A stretch of DNA of 64,000 bases from assembly GCA_030998225.1 (NCBI GenBank), contig JAPYXD010000555.1, forward strand, positions 9,936,001-10,000,000. Direction: 5' to 3'. Position numbers and translations under genes: made by a program. Origin of the DNA: Diplolepis rosae. Its lineage: Eukaryota; Arthropoda; Insecta; Hymenoptera; Diplolepididae. Under the pieces are notes generated by a model, which made no database searches, was not told the origin of the DNA, and saw only the letters and a program-made list of their open reading frames with translations. Below are positions 22,999-35,391 of this stretch, one piece after another; positions within the stretch are counted from its first letter, which is position 1, and every line of letters begins with the position of its first letter.

Positions 22999-23141
22999 TT
23001 ATTTTTCTGTGCTTTAAATTTTGTTCATGGAAATTAATTTTTTCTCTTCCAAAATAGCCCTTCAATAATAATATTGCTATTCTTGAAAGCAAAATTATCT
23101 ATTTTGCCTGAGGTCTATTTTTCGTGGATCAACTACCTTAA

Positions 23142-24900
23142 TCACAAATAAAAGAATTGGACTGATTTATATTTAAAGATTGTACAAAAAACACAATGCT
23201 GTTGCCCCTTGTAAAAAAATCTATAGAATTGACCTCCCCTTAAGTAATCAACCTCCAAATATAAAAATCTAATATTTGCAGGGTAGTAAGGGAATTACAA
23301 AACTGAGTAGAAACAAGTGCCTTTGAAGAATCTCATCAAAGAAATTTGCTAATCGAATTAGATCCTCCAATCCGATAAGTTTTGACCGCCCCACTCAAAG
23401 CTCTTCTTCATGATACTCTCTACAATAGGTATTAAGAAATAGGACATTTATATCGCTCCTTTGGAGTCGTTAATAATAATTTGTAATGAAATTGAGCCTC
23501 TCGAGGTTTGTCCGAGATTTTCAAGAACGACGTTGAGCAAAATAAAATGATACCCCTGTAGGGAGCAGTCGAGGATGGAAAGGAAGTGGCGAAGGGGAAG
23601 AAGCGAATATCCTTCCTGTTTGCCCCTGTTCCCTCTGCCCCTTGGCAGCTGCTCGGATTTGAGCACGTGCTACAACCACTGCGTCCCTTGCGTAGCGTAT
23701 ATAAAACGTAGACAAGCCACCGAGTAGGTTGGTAGGTAGATAGATAGGTAGGTAGGTGCAACACGTATGCAAGCACGCGTATATGCATGCCTAGGTAGTG
23801 CACCCTCTTTACAAAATATCTAGGTCCCTGTTTTCTATGTGAATGTAGAGATTCTGTGTTGAGACTTCCCCTGACGATTCTTCAGTTCTTTTTTGAGGCC
23901 CTGTGGACGACTATTGAAGGGGGAAAGGGACAGACAACGAGGGTACGCAATAGACAGAAACCTGTATCAAGTCCCTTTGCAAAAGTCTCCACGTATGACG
24001 AATTGTGTTTTTCCCTTCGTCAGGCCAGAGTGATTTTGAAATCATTGGGATTGGGACTGCGACAACTAATGGCTGGCCTCGTGTAGGTGAAAAAATTATA
24101 GGTTTCTGGAATCCTCGTACAAGGTCGAGGGTAACTTAAACTGGGGCAAAAGCATGATAATTTGGTTTAAAATTTATGCATATAATTTATTCAGTGCATG
24201 AATGTGTAATATGTTGTTTGTGGTTAGCGCTTTGGTCACTCAGTTTTTTATTTTTATGCTGAGGCACTAGTGGAATTTTAATTTATTGAAATAACAACTT
24301 CAGATTATAAAAGCAAAATACTTTTTTCCATTTGTTCTGTTTTTAATATTAGAGGTCTCAAAGTGTATGACTTTTATCAACTTTTTTTTTAATGCGATTT
24401 TTTTTCTTCAAAATGTCTATTTTATTCTTATTTCGCAATAGATATCATTGGATTCTTTAATCACTTCTGGTTTTTACGTTGTAGACAATGAGGTTGGATT
24501 AAATTTTCTGCAGCTCTTAACGAATAAAGTCTTTTTTTGCTTAAAATAATTGGCATTAAAACCATGTTGTATGCCTAATATTACGGAACACTTTTTTAAA
24601 ATATGTTTATGAGTGTATTGATAAAAACTGATTATAAAATCAAATATCTTGCTCCAATATGTATGGAATAGACATCAAACGATATAATCTAGATTATACC
24701 GCTTATCTGCAACTTAAAATTAATTTCGAAAAATATTATAGACAATAATATCAATAAAACATAAAAAAAATTTATCGAAAAAATTACTGTATAGGTATTT
24801 ATTACAAATCTTACTATTTTTATGGTTTCATTGCTTGCAATTTTGGATTCAATATAATAGAAATTAAATTAAATTAATTAGTTGTTTAAAAATTTTTTTT
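23142..24900. other. Low-copy sequence, GC-richer at 23,430-24,090
   Basis: Several overlapping ORFs of 70-123 codons lie in 23,430-24,090 on both strands. None shows a domain, and the overlap in many frames reflects composition. A GGTAGGTAGATAGATAGGTA microsatellite lies at about 23,728-23,757. The rest is AT-rich. Possibly host non-coding DNA. Confidence 0.35.
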
Positions 24901-24904
24901 TTTT

Positions 24905-25133
24905 TAAGAGCTCACTGTAAAAGCAGTTTTGAATATAAAATGTAACATTTCGTTGTTTTTTTGTAATAACAATATAGTACATTTTTATAAACAATTGAAT
25001 TTTTTTAATTTGGAACTAATTTTTTTCCGATTTTTTTATTTCTAAATTTTTGTTGCAGTTTTTTCAATATGCAGGCAAAATTTTGGAATTTTAATTTTAT
25101 ATTAAAAACTGTTTTTACAGTGAGCTGTTAGAA
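24905..25133. mobile_element. Inverted-repeat MITE (~229 bp)
   Basis: Arms AGCTCACTGTAAAAGCAG (about 24,909) and CTGTTTTTACAGTGAGCT (about 25,111) are inverted and followed inward by ATATAAAAT-type words. AT-rich centre, no ORF. Confidence 0.65.
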
Positions 25134-25410
25134 AAAAAAAATTTTTCCCGAGTGCCAAACTTAAAAAAATTATATCTCGAAATTTTCAAGTATCACATTG
25201 AAAAAAAAATGTGTCGACTATTTTCGAAGTAAGGAGGCAAAAAAAAAAATATTTCGTTGAAAAAAAAATGTTGACTGTAAATCTCCCATGAAATGATCCA
25301 TATATATTATTTGTACTCATTATTGCATTTGAGTTTTTATAAAATATACGTTTAATGTTAGACAAATATATTTTATATTTTCAAATTAGGTGCTTGAGTT
25401 CCAAATTTAA

Positions 25411-25452
25411 TTGAAAGCGTTTCTTTTTCCACAGAAAAACTTCTAATTCTTT
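25411..25452 (+). repeat. SINE tail fragment
   Basis: It has GAAAGCGTTTCTTTTTCCAC, AGAAAAACTTC and AATTCTTTAAATTTGAATT, the constant tail of the tRNA-derived SINE family, without a tRNA head. Confidence 0.55.
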
Positions 25453-25584
25453 AAATTTGAATTTATATTTAATATTACACACACATTTTACATTGGTTAC
25501 AGAAATTGAAATCTTTTAAATTTTGTTATTTCTAGAAATAATGTGCCAAAATATATTACTCCAGATTTAAAATTTGTGTTTGAA

Positions 25585-25680
25585 CAAGCGGCAATCGAAA
25601 GTCCTGGGCTCGAATCCTGGCACAGTCGAAAGCTTCTATTTTTCCACAGAAGGATTGCAAATTCTATAAAATGATAACCT
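25585..25680 (+). mobile_element. tRNA-derived SINE-like copy
   Basis: It contains GGCAATCGAAAGTCCTGGG, B box GGGCTCGAATCCT and the tail AGTCGAAAGCTTC followed by TTTTTCCACAGAAGGATT. Confidence 0.65.
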
Positions 25681-26340
25681 TGATGGTATACTTTACAAAC
25701 TTTCAATAAACTAAAGATTCATGAAATTTTCATGAAATATAATTATGAGGTTGATATTGTATTAAATGGTTTTGTTTTTTATATGGAAAATGAAGTTTCT
25801 TCAAAACAAATACTGCCAATTATTTTTATAATTAAAAAAATAATATCCAGAAATTTAAATGGGGTTCAAAATATGTTGTTTCAAGTCAAAATCCAAGTAT
25901 CTGAATATTTTTGACTAGAAATTTAAGCTATAATAAAGGAAATTTTAACAGAGGATTGTAGAATTCAATTTAAAATCAAGAAAACAAGTTTCAATATCAT
26001 TGAATTTCACTAAAATGAAGATTGTAATTTTTCCTTTAAGATCATGGATCTATCAGACCACGTGATGCCAGTAATTACATTTACAGTATGTAAGATTATT
26101 CAAAAATCAACAACTAAAATAGATTTTTGGTATCAAATAGACTTTCTTAGATCTTCTCCTCACGTCTGTCTGGTACCGATAATCCATTTTAATTACTATT
26201 TTTTGAATAACCTTGCATACTACAATTGCAGTTACCAGCTTCACAGTTGATTCATGGCCTTAATCACAAACATTTTCTTATCACTGCATATATATTTTCG
26301 AGAAATTTCTGTAGATCATGTTCCTTGAAAGCAACACTGG
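25681..26340. other. AT-rich sequence, no feature recognised
   Basis: Short ORFs only. Near 26,252 the word GGCCTTAATCAC resembles the flank of a TTAA-type MITE, but no arm is present. Confidence 0.35.
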
Positions 26341-26344
26341 TATA

Positions 26345-26456
26345 GGGCCATCCATATACCACGTGGACTTGGGGGGGGGGGGGGGTTGCAAAATTCCATG
26401 CTTGTCCACAAGGGGTGCCGGGAGGGTCAGGCTATAGTCCACGTGGCCGCACGTTC
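26345..26456. repeat. Hairpin with a 15-base G run
   Basis: CCACGTGGACT (26,359-26,369) pairs with AGTCCACGTGG (26,436-26,446). A G15 homopolymer (26,371-26,385) directly follows the left arm, and the loop has a C/G-rich CCGGGAGGG segment. Probably a short hairpin transposon derivative. Confidence 0.6.
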
Positions 26457-26479
26457 CCCTTAATCTGCGAAAATAAAAT

Positions 26480-26990
26480 TCACTTTGTGACCCACTAGTA
26501 GGAAAATCCATTTTGCAGCCCCCTTAGTAGGAAAAAATCGTGCGGAACTGGGAAAAATTTTTTTTTGCGAGTGTGAAGTTTGATGTCCGAGAAAAGCGAG
26601 GGTAACAACCACACGAGTAAAATAAATATTTTTCCCGTGTCGCACACGATTTTTTTTCTACTAGGAGGTCAAAAAACAAATTTATTTGGCCCGCATGGGG
26701 CAATCAAACACACTTTATGACCCGCTAGTAGAAAATTTTTTTTTCTACCAGTGGCTTATAATGTAGATGTTATTACCGCCTGCGGGAAATCAAATCTATT
26801 TTTTGACCCCCTGGTAATAAAAAAATCTTGTGCAACACGCGAAAAACATTTATTTTCCCTAGTTGCACAACATACTTGTACTATTTTTATAATCGTGTGA
26901 TTGTTGTCCTCGCTTTGCTCGGCATCATAATTCACACTCGCAAAATAAATTTTTTTTTCCCTAGTTGCACAATATACTATTTTCTAGCAA
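26480..26990. repeat. Cluster of AGTATATTATG-family fragments
   Basis: It includes GTGTGAAGTTTGATGTCCGA (about 26,569) on the plus strand, then CCTAGTTGCACAATATACTA (about 26,959) and the complement words CTCGCTTTGCTCGG and TTCACACTCGC. Units lie in opposite orientations. Confidence 0.6.
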
Positions 26991-28195
26991 AGTTTCTAAC
27001 TTCGTTCTCATACTAAAAGGTTCAGTGCTCTAAATCTAAGTAATAAAAAATGTGAAGTCTTTTGAAGTTAACAGGTAGAAGATGTAAAAAAAAAGAAGTG
27101 TTTTTCTCTCTCCAAAATTCATCATTGTATCCCCTATTCTATATTCATTTATCCCATGAAGAATTACGTCCATAAAATACTCATTGGTTTACAATTTTGT
27201 CGTTCTTCCTAAGACACAATTTTTTTCCAAGAACTTCCTATAAAATAATTGACTGGAAAAAATGCTTTTGTAAAAAATCCATTCACAACTTCTTCAAGAG
27301 ACAAACTAAGCATTGTAGATATTCCTAGAATTCATCAGGACAGGCCAGTGGATTTTTTACACACCCAGTATATACAATGGACACTGCTTGATCCTGCTGT
27401 TTCGTATTTTGCACATGTACTACGACATTAACCTGTATGCACACATCCTAGACTGCTCTCCATATAAGAATATAGGTATAGAAGCGTACCTGCAGTGCGT
27501 AAAAGAACCGGCCTGGTGAATTGGTATTGAAGAGTGAAGAGCGGGCAAAGAATCGCGCCATTGACACTTTTTTTTGGGTCGACCTTTGTTGGCCATTGTA
27601 TCCCGATTTTGGATCCCCACTGGGAAGTGGAATGCAAAACCATTGCAGTCGCTGGTGTCCGCGTTCATAAAACTCGATTATGTGACTTAGATTTGAAAAG
27701 GAAAGCTGTCGATGTTGTTTTCCTCTAGAAAAGACTCAAAAACCCATATTTTTCTCATTTGACTTTAGTCACGCTTCTAACACTTCAACCTGAATCTCTC
27801 TTTAAATTCTATTTATCTTCTCGTCCCAGCATAGGTCAGTTCTTACTTTGATTCATCGATTTCTTTTATATCCCCTTATAAGATTTCACCACCATCCTAT
27901 TAAGTTGAATTTATTGTTATAGCACAGGTTCATATCTTTTTATTTGAATTCCTGAAGCTATTTTTCTGATAAAATTCTTATAATATGAGGTAAAGATTCC
28001 AATCTCGAGAAAATTAGGTAACCTCAAATTTTGATATAAGGCTGTGCAAGTATTACGTATACGCACATTGTGGGAGGGGTAGGACTTCTCCCAAATGGTT
28101 ACTTTTTTTTAGACGAAGGGGTTAAATTCAAATCTTTCGCAAGATTTCGTGCCATCTAAAAAAATCCCATTTGAATTCTTGTTGCCATCTCAAGC
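26991..28195. other. Low-copy sequence, GC-richer at 27,420-27,700
   Basis: Overlapping ORFs on both strands around 27,420-27,730 have no recognised domain. No element ends seen. Confidence 0.35.
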
Positions 28196-28199
28196 CTAG

Positions 28200-28690
28200 T
28201 AGTATTAATAGTATATTATGATACCAGTGCGGAAAGCTGGTGATTCCCGATAAGTGTGAGAATTGCAGCTTGTATATCATATACTGTTTTTTGTCCGCCG
28301 TACGCCGAAAGTTAGCCTTGTCGGTGTCGTTTTGCGTGAGGAAAGTTGCTTTTCCCGCAATAGTGCGGTACAATTTTAAGTGTGCAAAATAAACTTCCCG
28401 CACGCAAAACGACACCGAATCGGCTAACTTTTGGTATACTGCGAACAAAAAATATCGTTCGTATCACATGCGAATCGCGACCCGCTCGCGCGTTAAAAGA
28501 CGCCTTTCCGCACTTGATACGAAATATACTATTTTCCAGGACCGTAAGGAAAGTTCGCAGTTTACCGACGTTTTTCTAAGTACAAAGCGCAAACTTCCCT
28601 TGCAGTCTTGCAAAATAGTATATTCTGCAACAAGTGCGGAAAGCAGGTGATTCCGGACAAATGTGAAGTTTACAGTACAAGCCAAAGGCT
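28200..28690. repeat. Inverted cluster of AGTATATTATG-type repeats
   Basis: AATAGTATATTATGATACCA (28,206) and AATAGTATATTCTGCAAC (28,613) are direct copies, and GAAATATACTATTTT (about 28,520) is inverted. TTCCGCACTTG and CAAGTGCGGAA form arms. A hairpin at 28,300-28,442 has arms CGCAAAACGACACCGA and the complement. Confidence 0.6.
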
Positions 28691-30110
28691 TAAAGTGCGC
28701 ATGCGCAACGTCACTGAAAAGTGATTCGTTGCAGTGCTTTTGCGCAGCAGCACCAGAAAGTTACTTTGCCTCACTGATCTGGAATTGGTCATTTTCGTCA
28801 TGCTCTACATGCACGGAAAGTGGCACATTTCGTGCACGTTTTATAGAAAATAATTTTTATTTGAAAAAAAATGTTTGAAGCGTAAAAAAATATATTAAAG
28901 GGGTCAAAGAAATCTTATAGATTGCATAGAGGAAGCAAGGGGTAAAAATTCACCCAAAAACTGCTTACGTAATACTTGAGCCTTTACCGTACGCGAAATT
29001 GATTTGAGGTAATGTAATCGAGTAATCTTTATCCAGCGATTCAATTTTCTGATTCAAGCTGTAACTATGAATTTACCCAATTAGATACAGGATACAGTAA
29101 TTTTCCTATATTTCCTTAAATCGATGCAAATTATTTTCTCAGCGTGAGGTCGCTTCAATGTGAAATGATCGATTAGTGCGATAATAATGAGTCATGGCAA
29201 TGAAACAGGTCCATTCGCTTCTGTGTGTTTGCTATTTTATTACTTTGCCATTCGGAATATGACAAGTTGTTTCTTATCTGTGATATCTGACAAAGAGAAA
29301 AATCTCAAACGTGTATGTGGAGAATACTATAATTTGCTGCCAGACGTGTTTTATTATCGTGGGCTTGTTAACATACCTTCTAACGATGATCTTTGTTCTT
29401 TTTATAGACATGAACTATGCAAATCGTTCAATCATATTGCATTCATATATCTTTCATATTTAGTAACTTCACTTCTTTATCTATTTTTTAATATATTGAA
29501 TAAATTATAATAAATTGACATAAATTAAAATTAAAACATTTTACACCTCTATAATTAATTACACAATTATTATCTTAATTATTTCGAAGTGTGGATAAAT
29601 ATTTTCTAAGATTTGCTTGAATTTAATTTCAAGTGTCAGTTGCGCGAAGTAGTGGTTTATTTTTTGATAAAAATATGGAAACTTGTGTAATTGTATATGA
29701 CAATCAAGTTATGGCTGTAACAATAATATTTATGATCCATTGTTTTATGATGAAAAATAATGAGGACAAGCGGATATGGCTTGGAGTATCGTTTTCAGAT
29801 CGAATCGTGTAACTGGATTGATCGAATCCTGACGTTATTTGCAATTTGCTGTATTTTTGTTTATTATTAACTTGAAACATCCTCTGACGTTGAGTGGCTC
29901 GTGCCGGCACAAATAATCTATCGTTTCTGATTTCTTAGCGTCGAGTTTCGCAACGTAAATTATCCGTTCGATAAGTTATTCCATATGAGCATTTAATTTA
30001 CTGGAAAATTAAATACAAAGCTATTAGATATTTTCACTTCTACTACCCATACCAAAAAAATCTATATCACTGGGGGAACAACAAACTCACGCAGTTGATA
30101 ATAAATGGCT
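28691..30110. other. Low-copy sequence with an unassigned 107-codon ORF
   Basis: No repeat recognised. The plus-strand ORF at 29,187-29,510 has a hydrophobic C terminus (about residues 82-105) and a central Cys/Tyr-rich segment. I recognise no family, and AT-rich composition alone could give it. Confidence 0.3.
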
Positions 30111-30112
30111 AA

Positions 30113-31541
30113 TTAAGGGGATCTGCCACCTTTAATATTTTTATTTTTTGAATTTAGATCCTCCATATAATTTTTTTTTGTTTAGTACCTTTATTTCAAA
30201 AGGTTTTGGGTTTTTTTTCTAATTCCAGCATCTTTATGTATTTTTAAACTAAAAATGTTGAGTTTTTTTGACATTTTTTTACTTTGAATAACTTTTTTGT
30301 TTTTTAACCAATTGTCATGATTCTTTTTATATATATATATATTTTTCATATATAGCATTGATAATTTTAATTGAAGAACATAAAAAGAAACTGACCCTAT
30401 GCCAAAGAAATGAGAAATTAATAAAAATACAAGGTAACATGACTGAAAAACAAGTTACAAATAAAATAAATAAATAAAAGTATCCTGAAATATAAAAACA
30501 AAATTTTTTAGTTATTTTTTTAGCTAGAGTGCTTTCCACACCCAAAAATATTGATAATATAATAAAGGATAAGTGGGAAATTTTTCAAAGGCCTGTGTCT
30601 AATGCTTTAGATTTTATTCAAACATATGTTGCAATAAATACGGAAACCAATGAATTACCAAGAAAGATGGTAAAAATCGAAAATCCAATTGCCAAACTAT
30701 GCCATTATCTTGGGACTTTCTGACAAGTATTTCTTATAATTCTAGTTTACTCGTTAAGATGTTATTACTTGCTATAAAATTTCTCTCCGTGTAGAGAATA
30801 AAAAAATAACATTTTTGGAAAATTTCAAAAAAATCAAAAATATACCAATTAAGGTAGTACGATCACGAAAATTAGTCCTCAGGCAAAAATAGATAATTTT
30901 GCTTTCAAGAATAGCAATATTATTATTGAAGGGCTAATTTGAAAGAGAAAAGATTATTTTTCATGAAAAAAATTTGAAACACAAAAAATTAATGTTATTA
31001 ATAAATTTTATTTTTGCCCAAACTTATTTTCTTATCGCTTCGAGCCAAATTTTTAAAAATGATGCGATTCTAATAAATCACGGTTCATTTTTTTAGAAAA
31101 AAGATTCTCTACAAGTTGTCCGTTACCAATATTTGGAAATGAATTCTTTAATGGCTGAAATTATAAAAAAAAAATTTTTCGAAACAAAATTTTTATAAAC
31201 AAATTGCTGTATTTGATAATAATTAATTCAATTTCAAAAATAGGAAACGGTCATGTTGCAGAGAATTTTTTTCCTAAAAAAGTGAACCGTGATTTATTAG
31301 AATCGCATAATTTTTAAAAATTTGGTTCGAAGTGATAGAAAATAAGTTTGGGCAAAAATAAAATTTATTAATAAAATTATTTTTTTGTTTTTCAAATTTT
31401 TTTCATGAAAAATAATCTTTTCTCTTTCAAACTAGCCCTTCAATAATAATATTGCTATTCTTGAAAGCAAAATTATCTATTTTTGCCTGAAGTCTAATTT
31501 TCGTGATCGTACTACCTTAAAGGTGGCGGATCTTCTTAACG
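30113..31541. mobile_element. TTAA-ended element interrupted by a TTAA MITE
   Basis: The left end TTAAGGGGATCTGCCACC (from about 30,116) and the right end GGTGGCGGATCTTCTTAA (to about 31,541) are inverted. Its right-end sequence (ATACCAATTAA, then AGGTGGCGGATC) is split by the 30,853-31,516 MITE. An uninterrupted homologous right end is at about 31,976-32,061. The left-end region also matches 52,795-53,030 (minus). No ORF of note. Confidence 0.7.
30853..31516. mobile_element. TTAA-flanked piggyBac-like MITE, near-perfect palindrome (664 bp)
   Basis: The inverted ends are GGTAGTACGATCACGAAAAT and its complement, flanked by TTAA on both sides (30,849-30,852 and 31,517-31,520). The arms are complementary over most of their length, so the RNA or single strand would fold into one long hairpin. 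The uninterrupted target at about 32,027-32,040 has a single TTAA, so the TTAA is duplicated by insertion. Confidence 0.85.
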
Positions 31542-33060
31542 CAGTTTTTTGTTGACAACAGCACGGAAGCTGATAAAAATTTTTTGAAATCGATTTAAAC
31601 GTACATTTATTTATAGTACATTTTTAACTTAATAAGATCGTTGGTTTTTATAAGATTTGAAGAAAGGCTAAACTTGTAAGTAAAAATTGTAAGAATTCAA
31701 AATTACATATTATGTATTAATTTTTTTTAAATTAGTATATATTTATATACACTTATTAGACGCAGAATTTTATAAATTTTTATGATATTATATGGGACTG
31801 TTTTTCAACTCAATGTTATAATAATGAAAATAATTAAATAAACAAACTATTTTGTGTAAAAAGCTAACTTTCGCTGAAAACGAGTTTTTCGTAAATTGTA
31901 GTAACCTTTAATTTTATTTATTTTTCCAAGAAAAGAAAATCAGATTGATCTGAAAATGTACACAAATACTCAGAAAATTATAGAGAATAAAAAAATAACA
32001 TTTTTGGAAAATGTCAGAAAAATATACCAATTAAAAGTGACAGATCCCCTTAATAACTACGATCGAAATTCCATTACTGAAACAATAACTTTAACTAATA
32101 TTTTGTTGGGATGGTTGAGTTTTGAAATTTTGTCAAGTCGAAAGCGTCTCTTTTTCCATAGGAAGATTTCGAATTCTTTTAATATTTTACTGTACAAAAA
32201 AGTCCACTTACATTTGTCTATACGATTTTGGGATTCTAGGGAAACGGAACAAAATTTTTACCATTCTTCAAATACTACATTCGTTAATATTTCACAGTTT
32301 TCAAACGCTTTTTATATTTATGACCTTAGCTTAGTCCTCCGAATAATTTACAAATGCCGAGACATTCGGTGTCAATAAAATTCCCAGTTATTTCCCTCTT
32401 TTTCCTAGTTTTGAGAACGGGTGTCGTAAAAAAGGTCAGAACATCTGTTTTAAAGTGACGTTGAGCTTAGTGTTAATTTAAGTTTGAAAAAGGGGGTGGG
32501 GACGAGGAATAGGAATTACCTTGGACCCCACGAACAGATATTCCTGTAATATACTTGCTTCCCTATATTTCTTGCATTATTGGGAAACTGACCATAATGT
32601 AGTCTATTTCTATTCCCTATTAGGTTTGGAGTACTTACAAGTATGCGTTCAACTTTCTGACAAGTAATTTATGATCGCAGATTACGATCGGAAATTTTCA
32701 CAACCAGAAAACCAGATGACGGCTAAGTATCTTCTGTTATCCGAGGTCACGTTTCTAACTGCATGAAATCCCTTTTATGTTGCAAATTCGACTATTACTA
32801 TTTTTATGTTCCACGAAAATTTACATTAAATTTTCAAATTAAAATTTTAAGTGGACACTTGAAAATTATTAATCATCATATGGAGAGAAAAATATAATTC
32901 TGGTTACTGTCAAGATTCTTACCTTTATTTGGAAAATAAATATTCTAAGGGGTACATTGTGCATAAAACCCAGTATATAATAAAAATAGTAATAAGTTAT
33001 CACATGAATAATAGTATAAAAATAATAAGTAATAATAAGTTCCAAACAAATTGTGTATGA
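31542..33060. other. Low-copy AT-rich sequence with fragments
   Basis: It contains a right-end fragment of the TTAA-ended element (31,976-32,061, ending GACAGATCCCCTTAA) and a SINE tail fragment (about 32,136-32,180, AGTCGAAAGCGTC then TTTTTCCATAGGAAGATTT). ORFs at 31,956-32,378 run through these repeats and are not supported as genes. 32,400-32,760 is unassigned and slightly GC-richer. Confidence 0.4.
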
Positions 33061-33063
33061 CGC

Positions 33064-33308
33064 ACTGATTTACAGTGAAGAACCACTGTTTCGAATGTTA
33101 TAAGTCTTCCACATAGAAATCAGTGGAATTTACTTGATTCCACTAGGGAAACTCACTGGTTAATCAATAAAATATACTGTTCAAGAGTGAAATTCGCTGG
33201 TCAACCAATGAGTTTCCCTATAGTAATATCAGTTAAATTTCACTGATTCTATGTGGAAGATTTATAAGATTTGAAACAGTGGTTTTTCACTGTTTCGGAT
33301 TTAGGGAG
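33064..33308 (+). mobile_element. CACTG-rich palindromic MITE, copy 1
   Basis: Inverted halves: CCACTGTTTCGAATGTTATA (33,090 region) and ATAAGATTTGAAACAGTGG (33,262 region). Inside are TCCACATAGAAATCAGTGG and its complement. The centre is rich in CACTGGT and ACCAG words. Two more copies at 36.8 and 37.3 kb. Confidence 0.75.
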
Positions 33309-33341
33309 TAGTCACCTGGATCAACTGATCCATGGCCTTAA

Positions 33342-34009
33342 GGTAGTTTTCATCCACAAAAATTAGACCTCAGGCAAAAATAGATAATTTTGCTTTCAAA
33401 AATAGCAATATTATTATTGAAGGGCTATTTTGAAAGAGAAAAGATTATTTTACATGAAAAAAATTTGAGACAGAAAAATAATTTTATTAATAAATTTTAT
33501 TTTTGACCCAACTTTTTTTCTTATCGCTTCTTACAAAATTTTAAAAAATTATGCGATTCTAATAAATCATGAATCATTTTTTCAGAGAAAAGATTTCCCA
33601 CAACTTCACCATTTCTGATTTTCAAAAATAAATTCTTTAATGGCTAAAACCATTGAAAAAACATTTTCCAAAACGAAATCTTTATAAACAAATTGCTGAA
33701 TTTGATAATAATTTATTCATTTTCGAAAATTGGAAATCGTTAAGTTGTGGGAAATCTTTTCTCTGAAAAAATGATTCATGATTTATTAAAATCGCATAAT
33801 TTTTTTAAATTTGGTAAGAAGCAATAAGAAAAAAAGTTGGGGCAAAAATAAAATCTATTAATAAAATTATTTTTCTGTATTTCAAATTTTTTTCATGTAA
33901 ATTAATCTTTTTTCTTCCAAAATAGGCCCTTCAATAATAATATTTTGCTTTTGTTGAAAACAAAATTATCTATTTTTGCCTGAGGTCTAATTTTCGTGGA
34001 TCAACCACC
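33342..34009. mobile_element. TTAA-flanked piggyBac-like MITE (668 bp)
   Basis: Ends GGTAGTTTTCATCCACAAAA and TTTTCGTGGATCAACCACC, with TTAA at 33,338-33,341 and 34,010-34,013. The arms are complementary through the AATAGCAATATTATTATTGA and TTTGATAATAA regions. Colinear with 30,853-31,516. Confidence 0.85.
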
Positions 34010-34013
34010 TTAA

Positions 34014-35178
34014 ATATTTGATGAGTGAGTGACTAATTTATAGTAAAATTTGACTCATTTAGAGTTAAATTTGAACTAATTGTTAGTTTAAATTTCATAA
34101 TAATTAAAATTGAACGTATTCTTGCTAATTCAGTAGTCAATTATACTCTGCATTAGAGTTAATATTGACTATTTCAATTTTAGACAGTAAATTGATTGAT
34201 TTGGTAGATTTAACTGAAAAATGTCTTCAGACTATCTAATCAACATTTTTTTTAATGAATAAAAATTGCATTGATTTACTAGACACTTCTCTATATCTAA
34301 GAAAAAAGTTTGAGTTTGGATTCGAAAAGTTTAGAAATTAATAATAAATATATTTCAAGAAAGATTAAAAATTTTTTTAAGTGGTTAGTCATTAAAAGTT
34401 GAGGTTCAAACAGCGCAGCGTTTGAGATTTTTTAATAGCCTCATAAACATGCGATTATATATTAAACGAGTATGTCTAATTGTGAATAAATAAAAATAAA
34501 TCACATACACTAATAATAATATCTTTTCATAAATAATAAGAAAGTGACATTAAATTTTTGTCGTTCGCAAATCTTTCATAATTTTCTGGAACTGTTCCAC
34601 AAATTTCTTAACATATGTGCCCTAACAGATATTACATGGTCTCGGCTTTTAGAAAGTTTAGAGAATTTAATGAACCTTTTTTTCCGTTTAGAAGTCCGCC
34701 CGTATCCAAATTAACGGTTTGGTCTCGGATTTTGCAAAAGGACGTTTTCTGAAGAAAAAAAGGTGGGTCGAAGTAAAACCAATACATATAATGGACCCGG
34801 TTTAAGTTTAAGTTAAGAAGCGAGTTCAAGATACATCAGCAGATCAGCTCAGGGTTTTAGGGTACAAGTACCACGCGGCACGTGCCCGCCACAAAGAGAC
34901 AGGCAGCATCCGCAGCCATCTGTTGCTTTCTGACATTTTTATTTCGAGGATCCAGCAGCCGTTTAGGCGATACCTATAATTAAGTGGCCGTCTGCTTACA
35001 TGGACCGCGTGTCGTTTTCGTATGGCTCGTTTACTCATTTTACGTACAGGAATTTTTTGGAACAGATATTCGATGCAAAATTAACCAACCTATAGCTATA
35101 CGACCCTACCTGGATCCATTCCAGTCGGGTTATTTTGTATTCAATGTATGCTTTTAACCAGCCTAGAGAAAACAGACA
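34014..35178. other. Low-copy sequence, no feature recognised
   Basis: AT-rich to about 34,560, then moderately GC-rich to 35,170. The ORFs at 34,632-35,235 (minus, 64-66 codons) have no domain. Confidence 0.35.
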
Positions 35179-35391
35179 CACGGAAAAAAAGTTTGGACTT
35201 AGAGTATTGGAAATATTATTCAATTCCGTGTACATTTGCGTGTACTTTTTCCTAATAATTCACATTTATTAGGATTCCTATTATAGCAATTTTTTTCCTG
35301 TTATAGAATAGATTTCTATTATTAAATACACTAAATTACCAAAAAAATTCCCATCTAGATGGTAATTTTTACATTTATTTTATTTATAATA

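Larger units (their letters stand above)
21787..23137. mobile_element. TTAA-flanked piggyBac-like MITE, interrupted
   Basis: The ends are GGTAGTTGATCCACGAAAAT and its complement, both flanked by TTAA (21,783-21,786 and 23,138-23,141). The arms match the intact copy at 33,342-34,009, but the centre is replaced from about 22,006 to 22,998 by a minus-strand PLE fragment. Order of events: MITE first, then PLE-derived insertion. Confidence 0.75.

Noticed and set aside
14305..25680. tRNA genes at the GGGCTCGAATCCC sites
   Set aside because: Most copies have only the 3' half, all share a constant non-tRNA tail, and the most complete copy lacks U33 and full acceptor pairing. They are SINE heads.
29187..29510. 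107-residue ORF as a receptor or viral fragment
   Set aside because: No motif of any family is visible, and length and composition are compatible with chance.
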